From positions 1 to 64,000 of the IMG/VR virus record IMGVR_UViG_3300030838_000001: a stretch of DNA of 64,000 nucleotides. One strand, given 5' to 3'. The translations under genes were made by a program, and so were the position numbers. The notes under the pieces were generated by a model. It was not told the origin of the DNA. It did not search any database and saw nothing but the letters and a program-made list of their open reading frames with translations. Numbering within the stretch: position 1 is the first letter of the stretch; each line of letters begins with the position of its first letter. This DNA comes from a virus. Of the stretch, positions 1-7,103 are shown piece after piece.

Positions 1-154
1 CTGTGTCTCCACAGATTTCACATTGGTTCTTGGCTTTCTCGTATGAGATGAATCTTATCTTGTCCCATTCTGACGATGTTACGGTTGTTCTTACGTTCGA
101 AAAGTGGCAAGTTGATGGAATTAGTTCTACTGTTAATTTTGGTTGTTTAGGCAT
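1..154 (-). CDS. Zinc-finger/HNH-like protein, N-terminal part only
   Basis: The minus strand opens with ATG at 154-152 and stays open to the window edge, giving 51 residues beginning MPKQPKLTVELIPSTC. The later part contains SSEWDKIRF and then CEIC, a CxxC pair that looks like the first half of a zinc site. The LIPSTCHFSNVR stretch resembles a phage family with an HNH-like zinc fold, but the catalytic region lies outside the window, so the function is inference. The start overlaps the last 22 nt of the upstream nuclease-like gene, which suggests one operon. Confidence 0.6.
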   Translation of the reverse strand, partial: MPKQPKLTVELIPSTCHFSNVRTTVTSSEWDKIRFISYEKAKNQCEICGDT

Positions 155-597
155 TGAATATTGAAGTGTTCTTTAAATTGTCTTCGTGGTATAAGATAGC
201 CGTGGGTTGCGCTTCCTATGTCGCCAGCATTCTTAATTACACGAAAATTGTTATTATTTATTAGTTGTCTTAAATCGTTGGACTTGATGAACCATATTTC
301 ATTTAAGAATGGGAAGTAGTTTACGAACCAATCAGCTTGTGTAACGGAGATTCCTGAGTCTTTGCCTCTTGAGTGGAATTCAACGAAAATGTTTCCAGTA
401 TCTTTTTCAGGCTTACATATTACGTCAGTCTTAATCTCATAGGTAATTTCTTTTCCTTCCTTAAGCATCTTGATATCGTATTTGTTATTGTTGTTTGAAT
501 CGACGTGGGTTAGTCCCTTATATTCTAAGAATTCAACGATGTGTTGTTCTCCTTCTATACCTAGTTTTAGGTCTTGTCTGAAATTTAAATTTGCCAT
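133..597 (-). CDS. PD-(D/E)XK-type nuclease-like protein
   Basis: A 154-residue protein. The central part shows YDIKM followed by YEIKTD (D...E-x-K), then IFVEFHSRGKDSGISVTQAD. This layout is typical of small phage restriction-like nucleases of the PD-(D/E)XK fold, such as resolvase-like enzymes. The substrate cannot be told from sequence; a role in DNA recombination or processing is inference. It is followed by the overlapping zinc-finger gene. No late octamer or host-type promoter was seen directly upstream in the 37 nt gap to the next gene. Confidence 0.55.
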   Translation of the reverse strand: MANLNFRQDLKLGIEGEQHIVEFLEYKGLTHVDSNNNNKYDIKMLKEGKEITYEIKTDVICKPEKDTGNIFVEFHSRGKDSGISVTQADWFVNYFPFLNEIWFIKSNDLRQLINNNNFRVIKNAGDIGSATHGYLIPRRQFKEHFNIQCLNNQN

Positions 598-634
598 AAG
601 TTTTTTATCAAATATAACGTATTTAAAAAATCTG

Positions 635-889
635 TCAAATATTAAGGACTTGTGTTATGAACTTATTGGCTTCTTCTTTGTTGAATGCGAATATCTTTTG
701 GATTGAGTTTGAGACCTTGTTTTTAATGGCTCTTGTTGTTGGTTCATCGGCAAGAAGGTGTACTTGTCCATCATCGAAGATAATGGCTCTACGAAAACGC
801 ATATTGTGTTTTACTCTAGAGACAGTATAATTTTTTTGTATGAAATTAACTACGATTTTATTGAATTCGTCTTCATATGAACTTTTCAT
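635..889 (-). CDS. Small protein of unknown function (84 aa)
   Basis: No family recognised. The protein is basic at the N-terminus, with a central RRAIIFDDGQVHLLAD stretch that looks like a beta hairpin and a helical C-terminus. It starts 22 nt after the start of a late-type octamer on the minus strand (911-904), so late expression is likely. It is divergent from the gene at 958. Confidence 0.6.
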   Translation of the reverse strand: MKSSYEDEFNKIVVNFIQKNYTVSRVKHNMRFRRAIIFDDGQVHLLADEPTTRAIKNKVSNSIQKIFAFNKEEANKFITQVLNI

Positions 890-903
890 GATAACATTTA
901 TAT

Positions 904-911
904 ATAAATAT
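904..911 (-). promoter_or_regulatory. Late-type promoter octamer for the gene at 889
   Basis: Minus-strand ATATTTAT, 22 nt before the ATG at 889. It lies next to the divergent host-type promoter whose TTG is at 912-914. Confidence 0.5.
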
Positions 912-941
912 TTGGATATATGAAATAAAGTCGTACCTTTG
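912..941 (+). promoter_or_regulatory. Host-type (TTG/TAnnTTTG) promoter for the gene at 958
   Basis: TTG at 912-914, spacer of 19, TACCTTTG at 934-941. The ATG at 958 follows after 16 nt. This matches the known Bacteroidota sigma factor consensus. Confidence 0.65.
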
Positions 942-957
942 TATAAATTTAGAAGAA

Positions 958-1278
958 ATGAAAGGAATTGAAAATCACATTCTAATGACTATTTGTGAGG
1001 AATCATTTGAGTTTTTTGGAACAACAAAGTTTACTACTTATACCAGCTTCTGCAATACCTTTAAGTATGCGATGATTGAGGGTAACTTCAGCTTTCCACA
1101 AAAGCAGATGATGACTAGGGTCGGAAAGATGCTAAAGTTGGTTTACGCCTTGGATGATGATTCTATTGGTTTTTATATCAATACGTATTTCAGCTTAAGT
1201 CAAGACCAAATAATTCAATTTGAGAAGGTTGTGAGGACCATGAAGGTTGCTTATCCGATGAGTAGTATTAATAAATAG
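958..1278 (+). CDS. Hypothetical protein (106 aa)
   Basis: Unrecognised, mainly helical, with no clear motif. A host-type promoter directly upstream suggests early expression. The 3' end overlaps the convergent gene 1268-1519 by 11 nt. Confidence 0.6.
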   Translation: MKGIENHILMTICEESFEFFGTTKFTTYTSFCNTFKYAMIEGNFSFPQKQMMTRVGKMLKLVYALDDDSIGFYINTYFSLSQDQIIQFEKVVRTMKVAYPMSSINK

Positions 1279-1519
1279 GAACTACTTGAATTTCTCCTTT
1301 AAAGTATTGTGATTTTTTATCTTCTAGGTATTCGGTTAGAATTCTTTTAAGATAAAAGGTTGGATATGTTGGGGAAAATATTGGACTAAGCCAAGCAATT
1401 CCTTTATCTATAGCATTGGCAGAACTTCTTTTGCCACCGCAAGCATATAGGTATATGATTTGGTGGTCATTTGGAAATTGACGTTCGATATATTCACGTA
1501 GAAATTCTTCTTCAGACAT
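1268..1519 (-). CDS. Hypothetical protein (83 aa)
   Basis: Unrecognised protein starting MSEEEFLREYIERQFP, an acidic amphipathic N-terminus. Its 3' end is convergent with the gene at 958. The region upstream (1520-1560) is very AT-rich and partly palindromic around a TATAAATATAA-like stretch, so the promoter direction there is ambiguous. Confidence 0.55.
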   Translation of the reverse strand: MSEEEFLREYIERQFPNDHQIIYLYACGGKRSSANAIDKGIAWLSPIFSPTYPTFYLKRILTEYLEDKKSQYFKGEIQVVPIY

Positions 1520-1541
1520 TGCTTTTTAGATTAAGTATATT

Positions 1542-1549
1542 ATATTTAT
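1542..1549 (+). promoter_or_regulatory. Late-type promoter octamer for thioredoxin
   Basis: ATATTTAT inside tatatttataatta, 39 nt before the ATG at 1581. The same region read on the minus strand also contains TATAAATA, so orientation is less certain here. Confidence 0.45.
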
Positions 1550-1580
1550 AATTATAACAAAAAAAATTAAAAATTAAAGA

Positions 1581-1907
1581 ATGGCATTAGAAATAAACGC
1601 AGAAAACTTTGACGAGTTGGTTATCAACTCAGACGTACCAGTATTGATGGACTTTTGGGCCCCTTGGTGCGGACCTTGCAGAATGCTTGGCCCTATTATT
1701 GATTCATTAAATGAAGAAAACAAAGATAAAAATATCAAGATTGTTAAGATTAACGTTGACGATAATCAAGAGATTGCTCTTAAATTTGGCGTTCGTGGTA
1801 TTCCATTAACCCTAGCTATCAAAGATGGTAAGGAAGTGGAAGGTAGTCGAAACGCTGGTATTCAAGCTAAGGCTGAGTATCAAAAGCTTATTGATAGCTT
1901 ATTGTAA
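1581..1907 (+). CDS. trxA: Thioredoxin
   Basis: A full-length thioredoxin of 108 residues, the usual size. The redox motif WCGPC is at residues 29-33 and the cis-proline loop RGIP ends at Pro75. The family reduces disulfides in the cytoplasm. In phages it can serve ribonucleotide reductase or other partners, but no reductase is in this window, so the partner is unknown. It is a single gene followed by a strong terminator. Confidence 0.93.
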   Translation: MALEINAENFDELVINSDVPVLMDFWAPWCGPCRMLGPIIDSLNEENKDKNIKIVKINVDDNQEIALKFGVRGIPLTLAIKDGKEVEGSRNAGIQAKAEYQKLIDSLL

Positions 1908-1928
1908 GATGTTTTTAATGATAAAATA

Positions 1929-1955
1929 AAAGGGGCCCTCAGTGGCCCTTTTTTT
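1929..1955 (+). terminator. Rho-independent terminator after thioredoxin
   Basis: Stem of AGGGGCC and GGCCCTT around a CTCAGT loop, followed by seven T. It separates trxA from the next late-type gene. Confidence 0.85.
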
Positions 1956-1964
1956 GTTCTGTAG

Positions 1965-1972
1965 ATATTTAT
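1965..1972 (+). promoter_or_regulatory. Late-type octamer with ATG at the predicted +1
   Basis: AGATATTTATTAGT runs straight into ATG at 1977. The ATG is 12 nt from the first base of the octamer, leaving no room for a leader. Confidence 0.6.
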
Positions 1973-1976
1973 TAGT

Positions 1977-2318
1977 ATGAAAAAGAAATTAATAATTACG
2001 GAAAGTCAAATGACTCGTTTGAAACAATATATAGTTGAGGGCAGCGAGTCTGCAAAGTTTGTTAAGATGATGAAAGAGGAATTGGATGCCAACTATGAGG
2101 TATCTAATACATTCGTTCGTGAAGGTGGTGAATATTCTAATTCACCGATGATTAAGGTTAAGGTAGATGAGGAATTAATTACCCCTAAAGCCTTGTATGA
2201 GTACTTGAGTTACAAATACAAGAAAGGTAGAAAATTCACTGAACAAGTAATTAGGGATTGGGTAGATAACAAAATATCTGATAACTATATGCTTTCCAAA
2301 AATGTACCATTAAATTAA
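1977..2318 (+). CDS. Hypothetical protein with an ITES-type N-terminal peptide
   Basis: A 113-residue protein starting MKKKLIITESQMTRLKQYIVE. The N-terminus is an amphipathic helix with ITES and IVE sites, similar in style to other virion-associated genes here; cleavage by the prohead protease is a hypothesis. The rest is mixed alpha/beta, ending with a helical FTEQVIRDWVDNKI. The start lies immediately after a late octamer. Confidence 0.6.
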   Translation: MKKKLIITESQMTRLKQYIVEGSESAKFVKMMKEELDANYEVSNTFVREGGEYSNSPMIKVKVDEELITPKALYEYLSYKYKKGRKFTEQVIRDWVDNKISDNYMLSKNVPLN

Positions 2319-2334
2319 TCTAATAATACGAGCT

Positions 2335-2655
2335 ATGATACTTAAAGACAAAATAAGGCAAGTTTTACGAGAGCACTATGGTGATTTCAATACTTATTTG
2401 GAACATGAGTATGAAGATAGGCTGACAGAGCAGTTATCTGTTGACGACATAGGGAACAAACAAGCTTGGGCCACATACAACCAAGTGATACTAGAATTAA
2501 AGAATACTCTTAAGGACATGTTAAAGGTCAAAGAGTTACAATATAAGCTTACAGAAAACACAAATCCTAATGAGGTTTGTATTGAAGTGATTGAAGGAAT
2601 TAAACATCGAAGCCCTGAATTAAGCAGGCTATATGATAAGATAAAAAATTTTTAA
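2335..2655 (+). CDS. Hypothetical protein, paralogue of the next gene
   Basis: A 106-residue helical protein starting MILKDKIRQVLREH. Its C-terminal half aligns by eye with the gene at 2767: W-x-TYN-x-VI-x-EL, then KE-x-x-Y-x-LT, then NPNE followed by II/VIEGI. Function unknown. It follows the previous gene by 16 nt and probably shares its transcript. Confidence 0.6.
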   Translation: MILKDKIRQVLREHYGDFNTYLEHEYEDRLTEQLSVDDIGNKQAWATYNQVILELKNTLKDMLKVKELQYKLTENTNPNEVCIEVIEGIKHRSPELSRLYDKIKNF

Positions 2656-2727
2656 TTGATTCTCAAGGGATTATCAAAGAGAGATAAAACATTAACAAAA
2701 TAGTAAAGCTTAAGCGAGAGTCTGTAG

Positions 2728-2735
2728 ATATTTAT
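2728..2735 (+). promoter_or_regulatory. Late-type promoter octamer for the gene at 2767
   Basis: ATATTTAT in gtagatatttatagttaaat, 39 nt before the ATG. The 111 nt gap between 2655 and 2767 otherwise holds nothing recognisable. Confidence 0.55.
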
Positions 2736-2766
2736 AGTTAAATAACACATACTTAAATGATACGCC

Positions 2767-3108
2767 ATGAATGCTAATAAATTTTTATTGACAGCTAATC
2801 AAGGTAATAGAACTGCACTAGATAAAGCATATAATAATCATATGAATTCTGTCTTGAATTCTTTCGACGAAGAAGAAGAGAATAGATGGGAAACGTATAA
2901 TTTAGTGATAAGCGAGCTTATGTCGCAAGGTAATAAGAATTATTTCAAAGAGGTTAAATATCGTTTAACTGACGGTGAAAATCCAAATGAAATTATTCTA
3001 GATATCATTGACAGAGCAAACGACGATGCAAGTAGTCTTGTATGGTTACTTAAACGTAGAATTGAGGAATATGTTGAGGATGATTATTTTAAAAGATTTT
3101 TGGTCTAA
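2767..3108 (+). CDS. Hypothetical protein, paralogue of the previous gene
   Basis: A 113-residue helical acidic protein sharing the W-x-TYN-x-VI-x-EL and NPNE blocks with the gene at 2335 but with a different N-terminus (MNANKFLLTANQGN). The pair looks like a tandem duplication that has diverged. It has its own late octamer. No function assigned. Confidence 0.6.
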   Translation: MNANKFLLTANQGNRTALDKAYNNHMNSVLNSFDEEEENRWETYNLVISELMSQGNKNYFKEVKYRLTDGENPNEIILDIIDRANDDASSLVWLLKRRIEEYVEDDYFKRFLV

Positions 3109-3112
3109 GCTA

Positions 3113-3143
3113 TTGTCAAGTTTCTTTTTTTTGCGTATATTTG
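3113..3143 (+). promoter_or_regulatory. Host-type promoter for the LRR protein
   Basis: TTG at 3113-3115, spacer of 20, TATATTTG at 3136-3143. The ATG at 3163 follows after 19 nt. Confidence 0.7.
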
Positions 3144-3162
3144 TATAAAGACACACAAAAGA

Positions 3163-4572
3163 ATGAAAAAAGATATTACTGATAGAATTGTTTACTTAGC
3201 GGAGATGTTTGACGTATTTGAATGCGGAGAACAACACTTGGTAGCCAGCAAATTGCAAAGCCTAGTAGAAATAGGTTTCACACCAAGTACAATAACATCA
3301 ACAAATGGAACAATCCTAGCGATAATTTCAACAAAACAGAATGAAAAAGATAGAACTCTTAAAAAAGTAAGTGTTTGTTCTGATGTTTATTCTGATATAA
3401 TTGCGGCCGACCCAACTGAGAACAAGATTTATCTTCAGTGGATGCTTACTGTATTTACTCAATTGATTAAAGATGGTAAACAAACCAACATTGATGCGGC
3501 TATACGTTTTGTTGAAGAGGATTTGCCTCAGTCAAATAAGTACCTTATATTGTTTGAGGACAATAAAAGAAAAAAGAAATTTAAAGATTTATGTTTGGGT
3601 TCTTACAGTTTAAAAAATGTAAATGACCCAACAAACATTAATCAATACAAATCATTATCCCAACTATTTGATGCGGTTGACCCGTTCATTGAAAAGGACC
3701 CAAGTGCAATCGAAAGAACGCTAATGAAATTTGTAAATGCAGGTAAGGCTCTTATGCCAGTTAAGGATAGAAAGTTTACGCTTTATATTCCAAAGACTAC
3801 AGAGGCCAGTACTATTTTTGCTAATTTCGCTAACTGGTGTACAGCTAGGGAAGGTAATGGTATGTTTAAAAGTTATACCGAAGGCCACAGAAAACCCAAC
3901 GGAAAGAATTCTGACATTTATATCATTATAAACAACGATTTTTTCTTAGGGAAGTCTAAGGATGTTTTTCAGATTCATTTTGAAACAAACCAATTAAAAG
4001 ACAGCCGTAATGGACAAAACGTTAGCATCTTTGAAGATGTAATTTCAAAGAGTGAGGGTATTTCTAATTTCTTCTATGAGGAATTATTAGGAATGGCTAA
4101 AGGTTTTAACAAAGGATTAGAAGACAACAAATACATTGATTATTTGATTAAATTCGGATTTGCTGAGAGCTTATTTGAGTTGATTGATTATACAACACCG
4201 ACAATAAAATTTATGACAAGAGAAATACCAAGATTACCTGATATTAGCAAGTTTAAACAACTTGACTCACTTATCATCATTGATGCTAAGATGGTGGATT
4301 TACATCCATCCATCGGTAGCTTGCATAATCTTGCGGTATTATCGCTAACAAATAATCGTATCACAAAGTTGCCGAAAGAGATTGGGAACTTAAAAAACTT
4401 ACGTTTTTTAAACATAACTGGAAATCCTATAACGGAGATTCCAGCCAGTATTTCGCAACTTGACCCAAGCAACGGTGGGTTATTATTCCGTGTAGGAGTA
4501 AATAAAAGTGACATAGGAGAAGAAAATTATAAACGCTTAAAAGAGTTGTTACCAACAACTAAGATAGGTTAA
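3163..4572 (+). CDS. Leucine-rich-repeat protein with a WCTA-type domain
   Basis: A 469-residue protein. The middle shows FANWCTAREGNGMFKSY followed by DIYIIINNDFF, a pattern I associate with uncharacterised phage proteins that have a WCT-box domain. From about residue 355 to 455 there are leucine-rich repeats of the LxxLxxLxLTNNxITxLPxEIG type, about four units. LRR domains usually bind protein partners, so a role in contacting a host protein is inference. The host-type promoter suggests early synthesis. A terminator follows, so the gene is probably monocistronic. Confidence 0.75.
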   Translation: MKKDITDRIVYLAEMFDVFECGEQHLVASKLQSLVEIGFTPSTITSTNGTILAIISTKQNEKDRTLKKVSVCSDVYSDIIAADPTENKIYLQWMLTVFTQLIKDGKQTNIDAAIRFVEEDLPQSNKYLILFEDNKRKKKFKDLCLGSYSLKNVNDPTNINQYKSLSQLFDAVDPFIEKDPSAIERTLMKFVNAGKALMPVKDRKFTLYIPKTTEASTIFANFANWCTAREGNGMFKSYTEGHRKPNGKNSDIYIIINNDFFLGKSKDVFQIHFETNQLKDSRNGQNVSIFEDVISKSEGISNFFYEELLGMAKGFNKGLEDNKYIDYLIKFGFAESLFELIDYTTPTIKFMTREIPRLPDISKFKQLDSLIIIDAKMVDLHPSIGSLHNLAVLSLTNNRITKLPKEIGNLKNLRFLNITGNPITEIPASISQLDPSNGGLLFRVGVNKSDIGEENYKRLKELLPTTKIG

Positions 4573-4578
4573 TGATTT

Positions 4579-4604
4579 AAAGGCTCCATTTTGGGGCCTT
4601 TTTT
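4579..4604 (+). terminator. Terminator after the LRR protein
   Basis: Stem AAAGGCTCC / GGGGCCTTT with one G-T pair, ATTTT loop and a T run. Confidence 0.8.
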
Positions 4605-4625
4605 ATTTAAAACAAATATAAAATT

Positions 4626-5135
4626 ATGGAATGGAAAAGAAACAACAAGAAAATTGACGAGCCAATCGTTGATTACTTAGAAAAGTTATTCGACGAAGAG
4701 TTGAGTAAAAATCACATCTTAAAAGTGGCTGTAGGTACAGATTCACAAAAAGTTAGAGGTGGAACTTATAAATTTGTTACGGTTATTCTTATCAGCGTAA
4801 GTGAAGACTTAGGTGGTGGTGTTATTGTAGGTCGTGGTGGTAAAATCGTTGCGGGTTCTCACTTCAATACCTTCAAAAAACGTAATAAAGAATTGGTTAA
4901 CGAAAGAATGATGTACGAGGTAGCCAAGTCTCTTGAAGTGGCTTATCAAATCCATGACCTTTTAGACTTATATGATATCAAGATGGAAATCCACGCTGAT
5001 ATCAACCCTGATTCTAAACACGAATCAAATAAAGCTTTACAAAGTGCCGTAGGTTATATCTTAGGTATGGGTTACGAATTCAAGGTAAAGCCTGACGCAC
5101 CAGCTTCAAGTAACTGTGCGGATAAATTATGTTAA
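4626..5135 (+). CDS. YkuK/DUF458-type RNase H-like protein
   Basis: A 169-residue protein. AVGTDSQ near residue 40 and the later EIHADINPDS, GYILGMGY and KPDAPASSNCADK blocks match the YkuK (DUF458) family, predicted to have an RNase H fold with acidic catalytic residues. Its biological role is not established. The start is the ATG after an A-rich leader. No late octamer is visible directly upstream; a promoter inside the preceding terminator region was not found. Confidence 0.75.
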   Translation: MEWKRNNKKIDEPIVDYLEKLFDEELSKNHILKVAVGTDSQKVRGGTYKFVTVILISVSEDLGGGVIVGRGGKIVAGSHFNTFKKRNKELVNERMMYEVAKSLEVAYQIHDLLDLYDIKMEIHADINPDSKHESNKALQSAVGYILGMGYEFKVKPDAPASSNCADKLC

Positions 5136-5162
5136 AATTTTTCATTTTGGTCTAGCGTTTAT

Positions 5163-5170
5163 ATATTTAT
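5163..5170 (+). promoter_or_regulatory. Late-type promoter octamer for the small gene at 5187
   Basis: ATATTTAT in tatatatttattataaacg, 24 nt before the ATG. Confidence 0.55.
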
Positions 5171-5186
5171 TATAAACGTTAGTCCG

Positions 5187-5345
5187 ATGAAAAAATATGT
5201 CTTACAAGTTAGTGATGGAGAAGTAATTAACAGTGTTCTTACTTACTCTATAGAAGATGCGATAGAAATTTTCGCAATCACAAAAAACCTCTCAATTGAA
5301 CAATTACTAAAAATTTTTACAGTTGGTGAAGTATTATCTAAATAG
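5187..5345 (+). CDS. Small hypothetical protein (52 aa)
   Basis: A short reading frame beginning MKKYVLQVSDGEVINS and ending TVGEVLSK. It lies between two late octamers at the normal spacing, and its codon use resembles its neighbours, which supports it being real. The pattern is two short beta strands followed by two helices. Function unknown. Confidence 0.6.
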   Translation: MKKYVLQVSDGEVINSVLTYSIEDAIEIFAITKNLSIEQLLKIFTVGEVLSK

Positions 5346-5348
5346 TTA

Positions 5349-5356
5349 ATATTTAT
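5349..5356 (+). promoter_or_regulatory. Late-type promoter octamer for the short fibre gene
   Basis: ATATTTAT in taatatttatagttaaat, 23 nt before the ATG at 5372. Confidence 0.6.
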
Positions 5357-5371
5357 AGTTAAATATATATT

Positions 5372-6223
5372 ATGGCAGATAAAAAAATAAGTCAATTACC
5401 TCAAGGTGTAATTAACTCAAATAGCATATTTCCATTGCTAAGCAATGGTGTAACCTCACAAGTATCATATGATGATATGGCTACCGCATTCAGTAGTAGT
5501 GGTGGTAGTGGTTCTCAAGATTTTCAAGAAACACTTGAAAATGGATTCACAACAGATATTCCTTTTTATCATGAAACATCAGATGGTATTACAGTTCAAA
5601 GTGGTATCATAGAACGTGATGGTGAAGCATTTCCTTTGAATGGTATTAACATGGATTATAGTAGTCAAGTAGCTGGAGCTTTTGTTAGAATAGGTTTCTC
5701 TACTGGTGAAGGACCAGTTATTGTTATCGAAACTAATTATATTGGTGGTGAAGAACTTGTTGATACAATTTCAACTAATTATTATTTACCTCATAGTCAA
5801 GATGGTGGGTCAAACCAAGTTATAACAGACAAGGATTTGTCTACAGGTAATTTTACTTCAGAAATTAGTTCACGTGCAACTGAAGTACCAAGTTCAGGTA
5901 ATACATGGATTCAAGATTTTTATTGGACACGTGTTGGAAATACTGTTAGCTGTACTGCTGAGATTAGTGTTCAAATTAACCAAGATGTTAGTAGCAATGG
6001 AACTTGGGTTGAATTTACTCTTCCTTTCCCTCAATCTAATTCTCAATCAAGGACCAATGTCGGAAACGGTGTACTAGCTGGTGGTGGTGTTAACGGTATT
6101 TATACCTCAGCATTTATCCAAATGGAAGATACAACACACGCTAAGGTTAGATTCTACGGAAAATCAGGCGATACTTCAAGTTCATATCAAGGTGAAATTC
6201 ACTTTACATACTTAACAGAATAA
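5372..6223 (+). CDS. Short tail-fibre-like protein
   Basis: A 283-residue protein. The first 45 residues (MADKKISQLPQG..., IFP, VTSQ, then a Ser/Gly linker) closely match the N-terminus of the long fibre at 59838, implying attachment to the same virion component. The rest is beta-rich and has no YadA-like head repeats; the C-terminal part (about 180-283) looks like a single beta-sandwich, possibly receptor-binding (inference). A methyltransferase gene follows after 4 nt. Confidence 0.65.
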   Translation: MADKKISQLPQGVINSNSIFPLLSNGVTSQVSYDDMATAFSSSGGSGSQDFQETLENGFTTDIPFYHETSDGITVQSGIIERDGEAFPLNGINMDYSSQVAGAFVRIGFSTGEGPVIVIETNYIGGEELVDTISTNYYLPHSQDGGSNQVITDKDLSTGNFTSEISSRATEVPSSGNTWIQDFYWTRVGNTVSCTAEISVQINQDVSSNGTWVEFTLPFPQSNSQSRTNVGNGVLAGGGVNGIYTSAFIQMEDTTHAKVRFYGKSGDTSSSYQGEIHFTYLTE

Positions 6224-6227
6224 AAAT

Positions 6228-6698
6228 ATGGAATATAAAAACAATTTAGCTGACTATACAGCTTACATAAAAGAAATGGGTGAGAAAACCAATATTGGCC
6301 CTAATGATATTATAGATGTAAAATACCTAAGACCACTATATGGAATCTTTAAACCTGAAATGAAATTCTTGGAATTGGGTTGCGGTGGTGGAAATGTTGT
6401 TAGATTTGCTAACAATATTGGATATAAATCAACTGGTGTTGAAATCAACAGAGAATTGACAAAAGACCTTGTAAATGTTCAAATAATCAATTGTGATATT
6501 AAATTGCTTAGCCCTTATGAATATCAGACAAACGATGTAATTTATATTTATTCTCCTTTTAATGAAGGTTTTGATGAATATGTTGAGATGGTGGTTGATT
6601 CGATGAAGGTTGGTGCTTATATTATGACTCCAAATGTTCATCAAACAAAGAATAAATCACTTAAAAGAGTTGCTCATTTTCTATACAAAAAGATATAA
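6228..6698 (+). CDS. Class I SAM-dependent methyltransferase
   Basis: A 156-residue protein. Motif I is FLELGCGGGN at about residues 46-55, followed by GVEIN (the acidic end of strand 2) and INCDI; VIYIYSPF may be the motif IV region. The substrate is unknown. It sits 4 nt behind the short fibre gene and presumably shares its late transcript, so the fibre or a glycan on it could be the target (inference). Confidence 0.75.
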   Translation: MEYKNNLADYTAYIKEMGEKTNIGPNDIIDVKYLRPLYGIFKPEMKFLELGCGGGNVVRFANNIGYKSTGVEINRELTKDLVNVQIINCDIKLLSPYEYQTNDVIYIYSPFNEGFDEYVEMVVDSMKVGAYIMTPNVHQTKNKSLKRVAHFLYKKI

Positions 6699-6733
6699 TT
6701 TTAAACAAAATTAATTTTTTTTGATTTTATAAC

Positions 6734-6741
6734 ATATTTAT
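6734..6741 (+). promoter_or_regulatory. Late-type promoter octamer for the gene at 6777
   Basis: ATATTTAT in acatatttattatag, 43 nt before the ATG. Confidence 0.5.
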
Positions 6742-6776
6742 TATAGAAATAAGATTTTATTTAAAACTTAGAACAT

Positions 6777-6992
6777 ATGTCAGACAAAACAGTTACAAAA
6801 AAAACCGTAAAAATTAAAGAATCTCATTTAGTTGATTTAATCGACGATATCGTAAATGAAGCAGTTGCGGTTAAAAAACAGGAATGGATTAACGAACAAG
6901 CTAATCTTGAAGCTGGTAAAACAGCAATCTTAGAATCTAAGATGAAAGAATTAGAAGAAAAATTGAATAGACTTACTGAAGGTAAGAAATAA
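6777..6992 (+). CDS. Small coiled-coil protein (71 aa)
   Basis: The N-terminus has a KIKESHLVDLIDDIVNEAV amphipathic helix, similar in style to the other short leading helices in this phage. The C-terminal half is a charged coiled coil (ESKMKELEEKLNRLTE). A virion or assembly role is suggested only by the late octamer. A terminator follows. Confidence 0.6.
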   Translation: MSDKTVTKKTVKIKESHLVDLIDDIVNEAVAVKKQEWINEQANLEAGKTAILESKMKELEEKLNRLTEGKK

Positions 6993-7018
6993 TTTAATTT
7001 TACATAAATATATAACAG

Positions 7019-7056
7019 GCTAGAGGGTTTTCGTAACATCTCTAGCTTTTTATTTT
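7019..7056 (+). terminator. Terminator after the gene at 6777
   Basis: Stem GCTAGAG (7019-7025) / CTCTAGC (7040-7046) followed by a T-rich tract. Confidence 0.8.
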
Positions 7057-7078
7057 TATACCTTTCCTATTTTACGAG

Positions 7079-7086
7079 ATATTTAT
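7079..7086 (+). promoter_or_regulatory. Late-type promoter octamer for the ABC/GNAT gene
   Basis: ATATTTAT in gagatatttatatcaag, 25 nt before the ATG at 7104. Confidence 0.6.
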
Positions 7087-7103
7087 ATCAAGACATACAC
7101 ATT

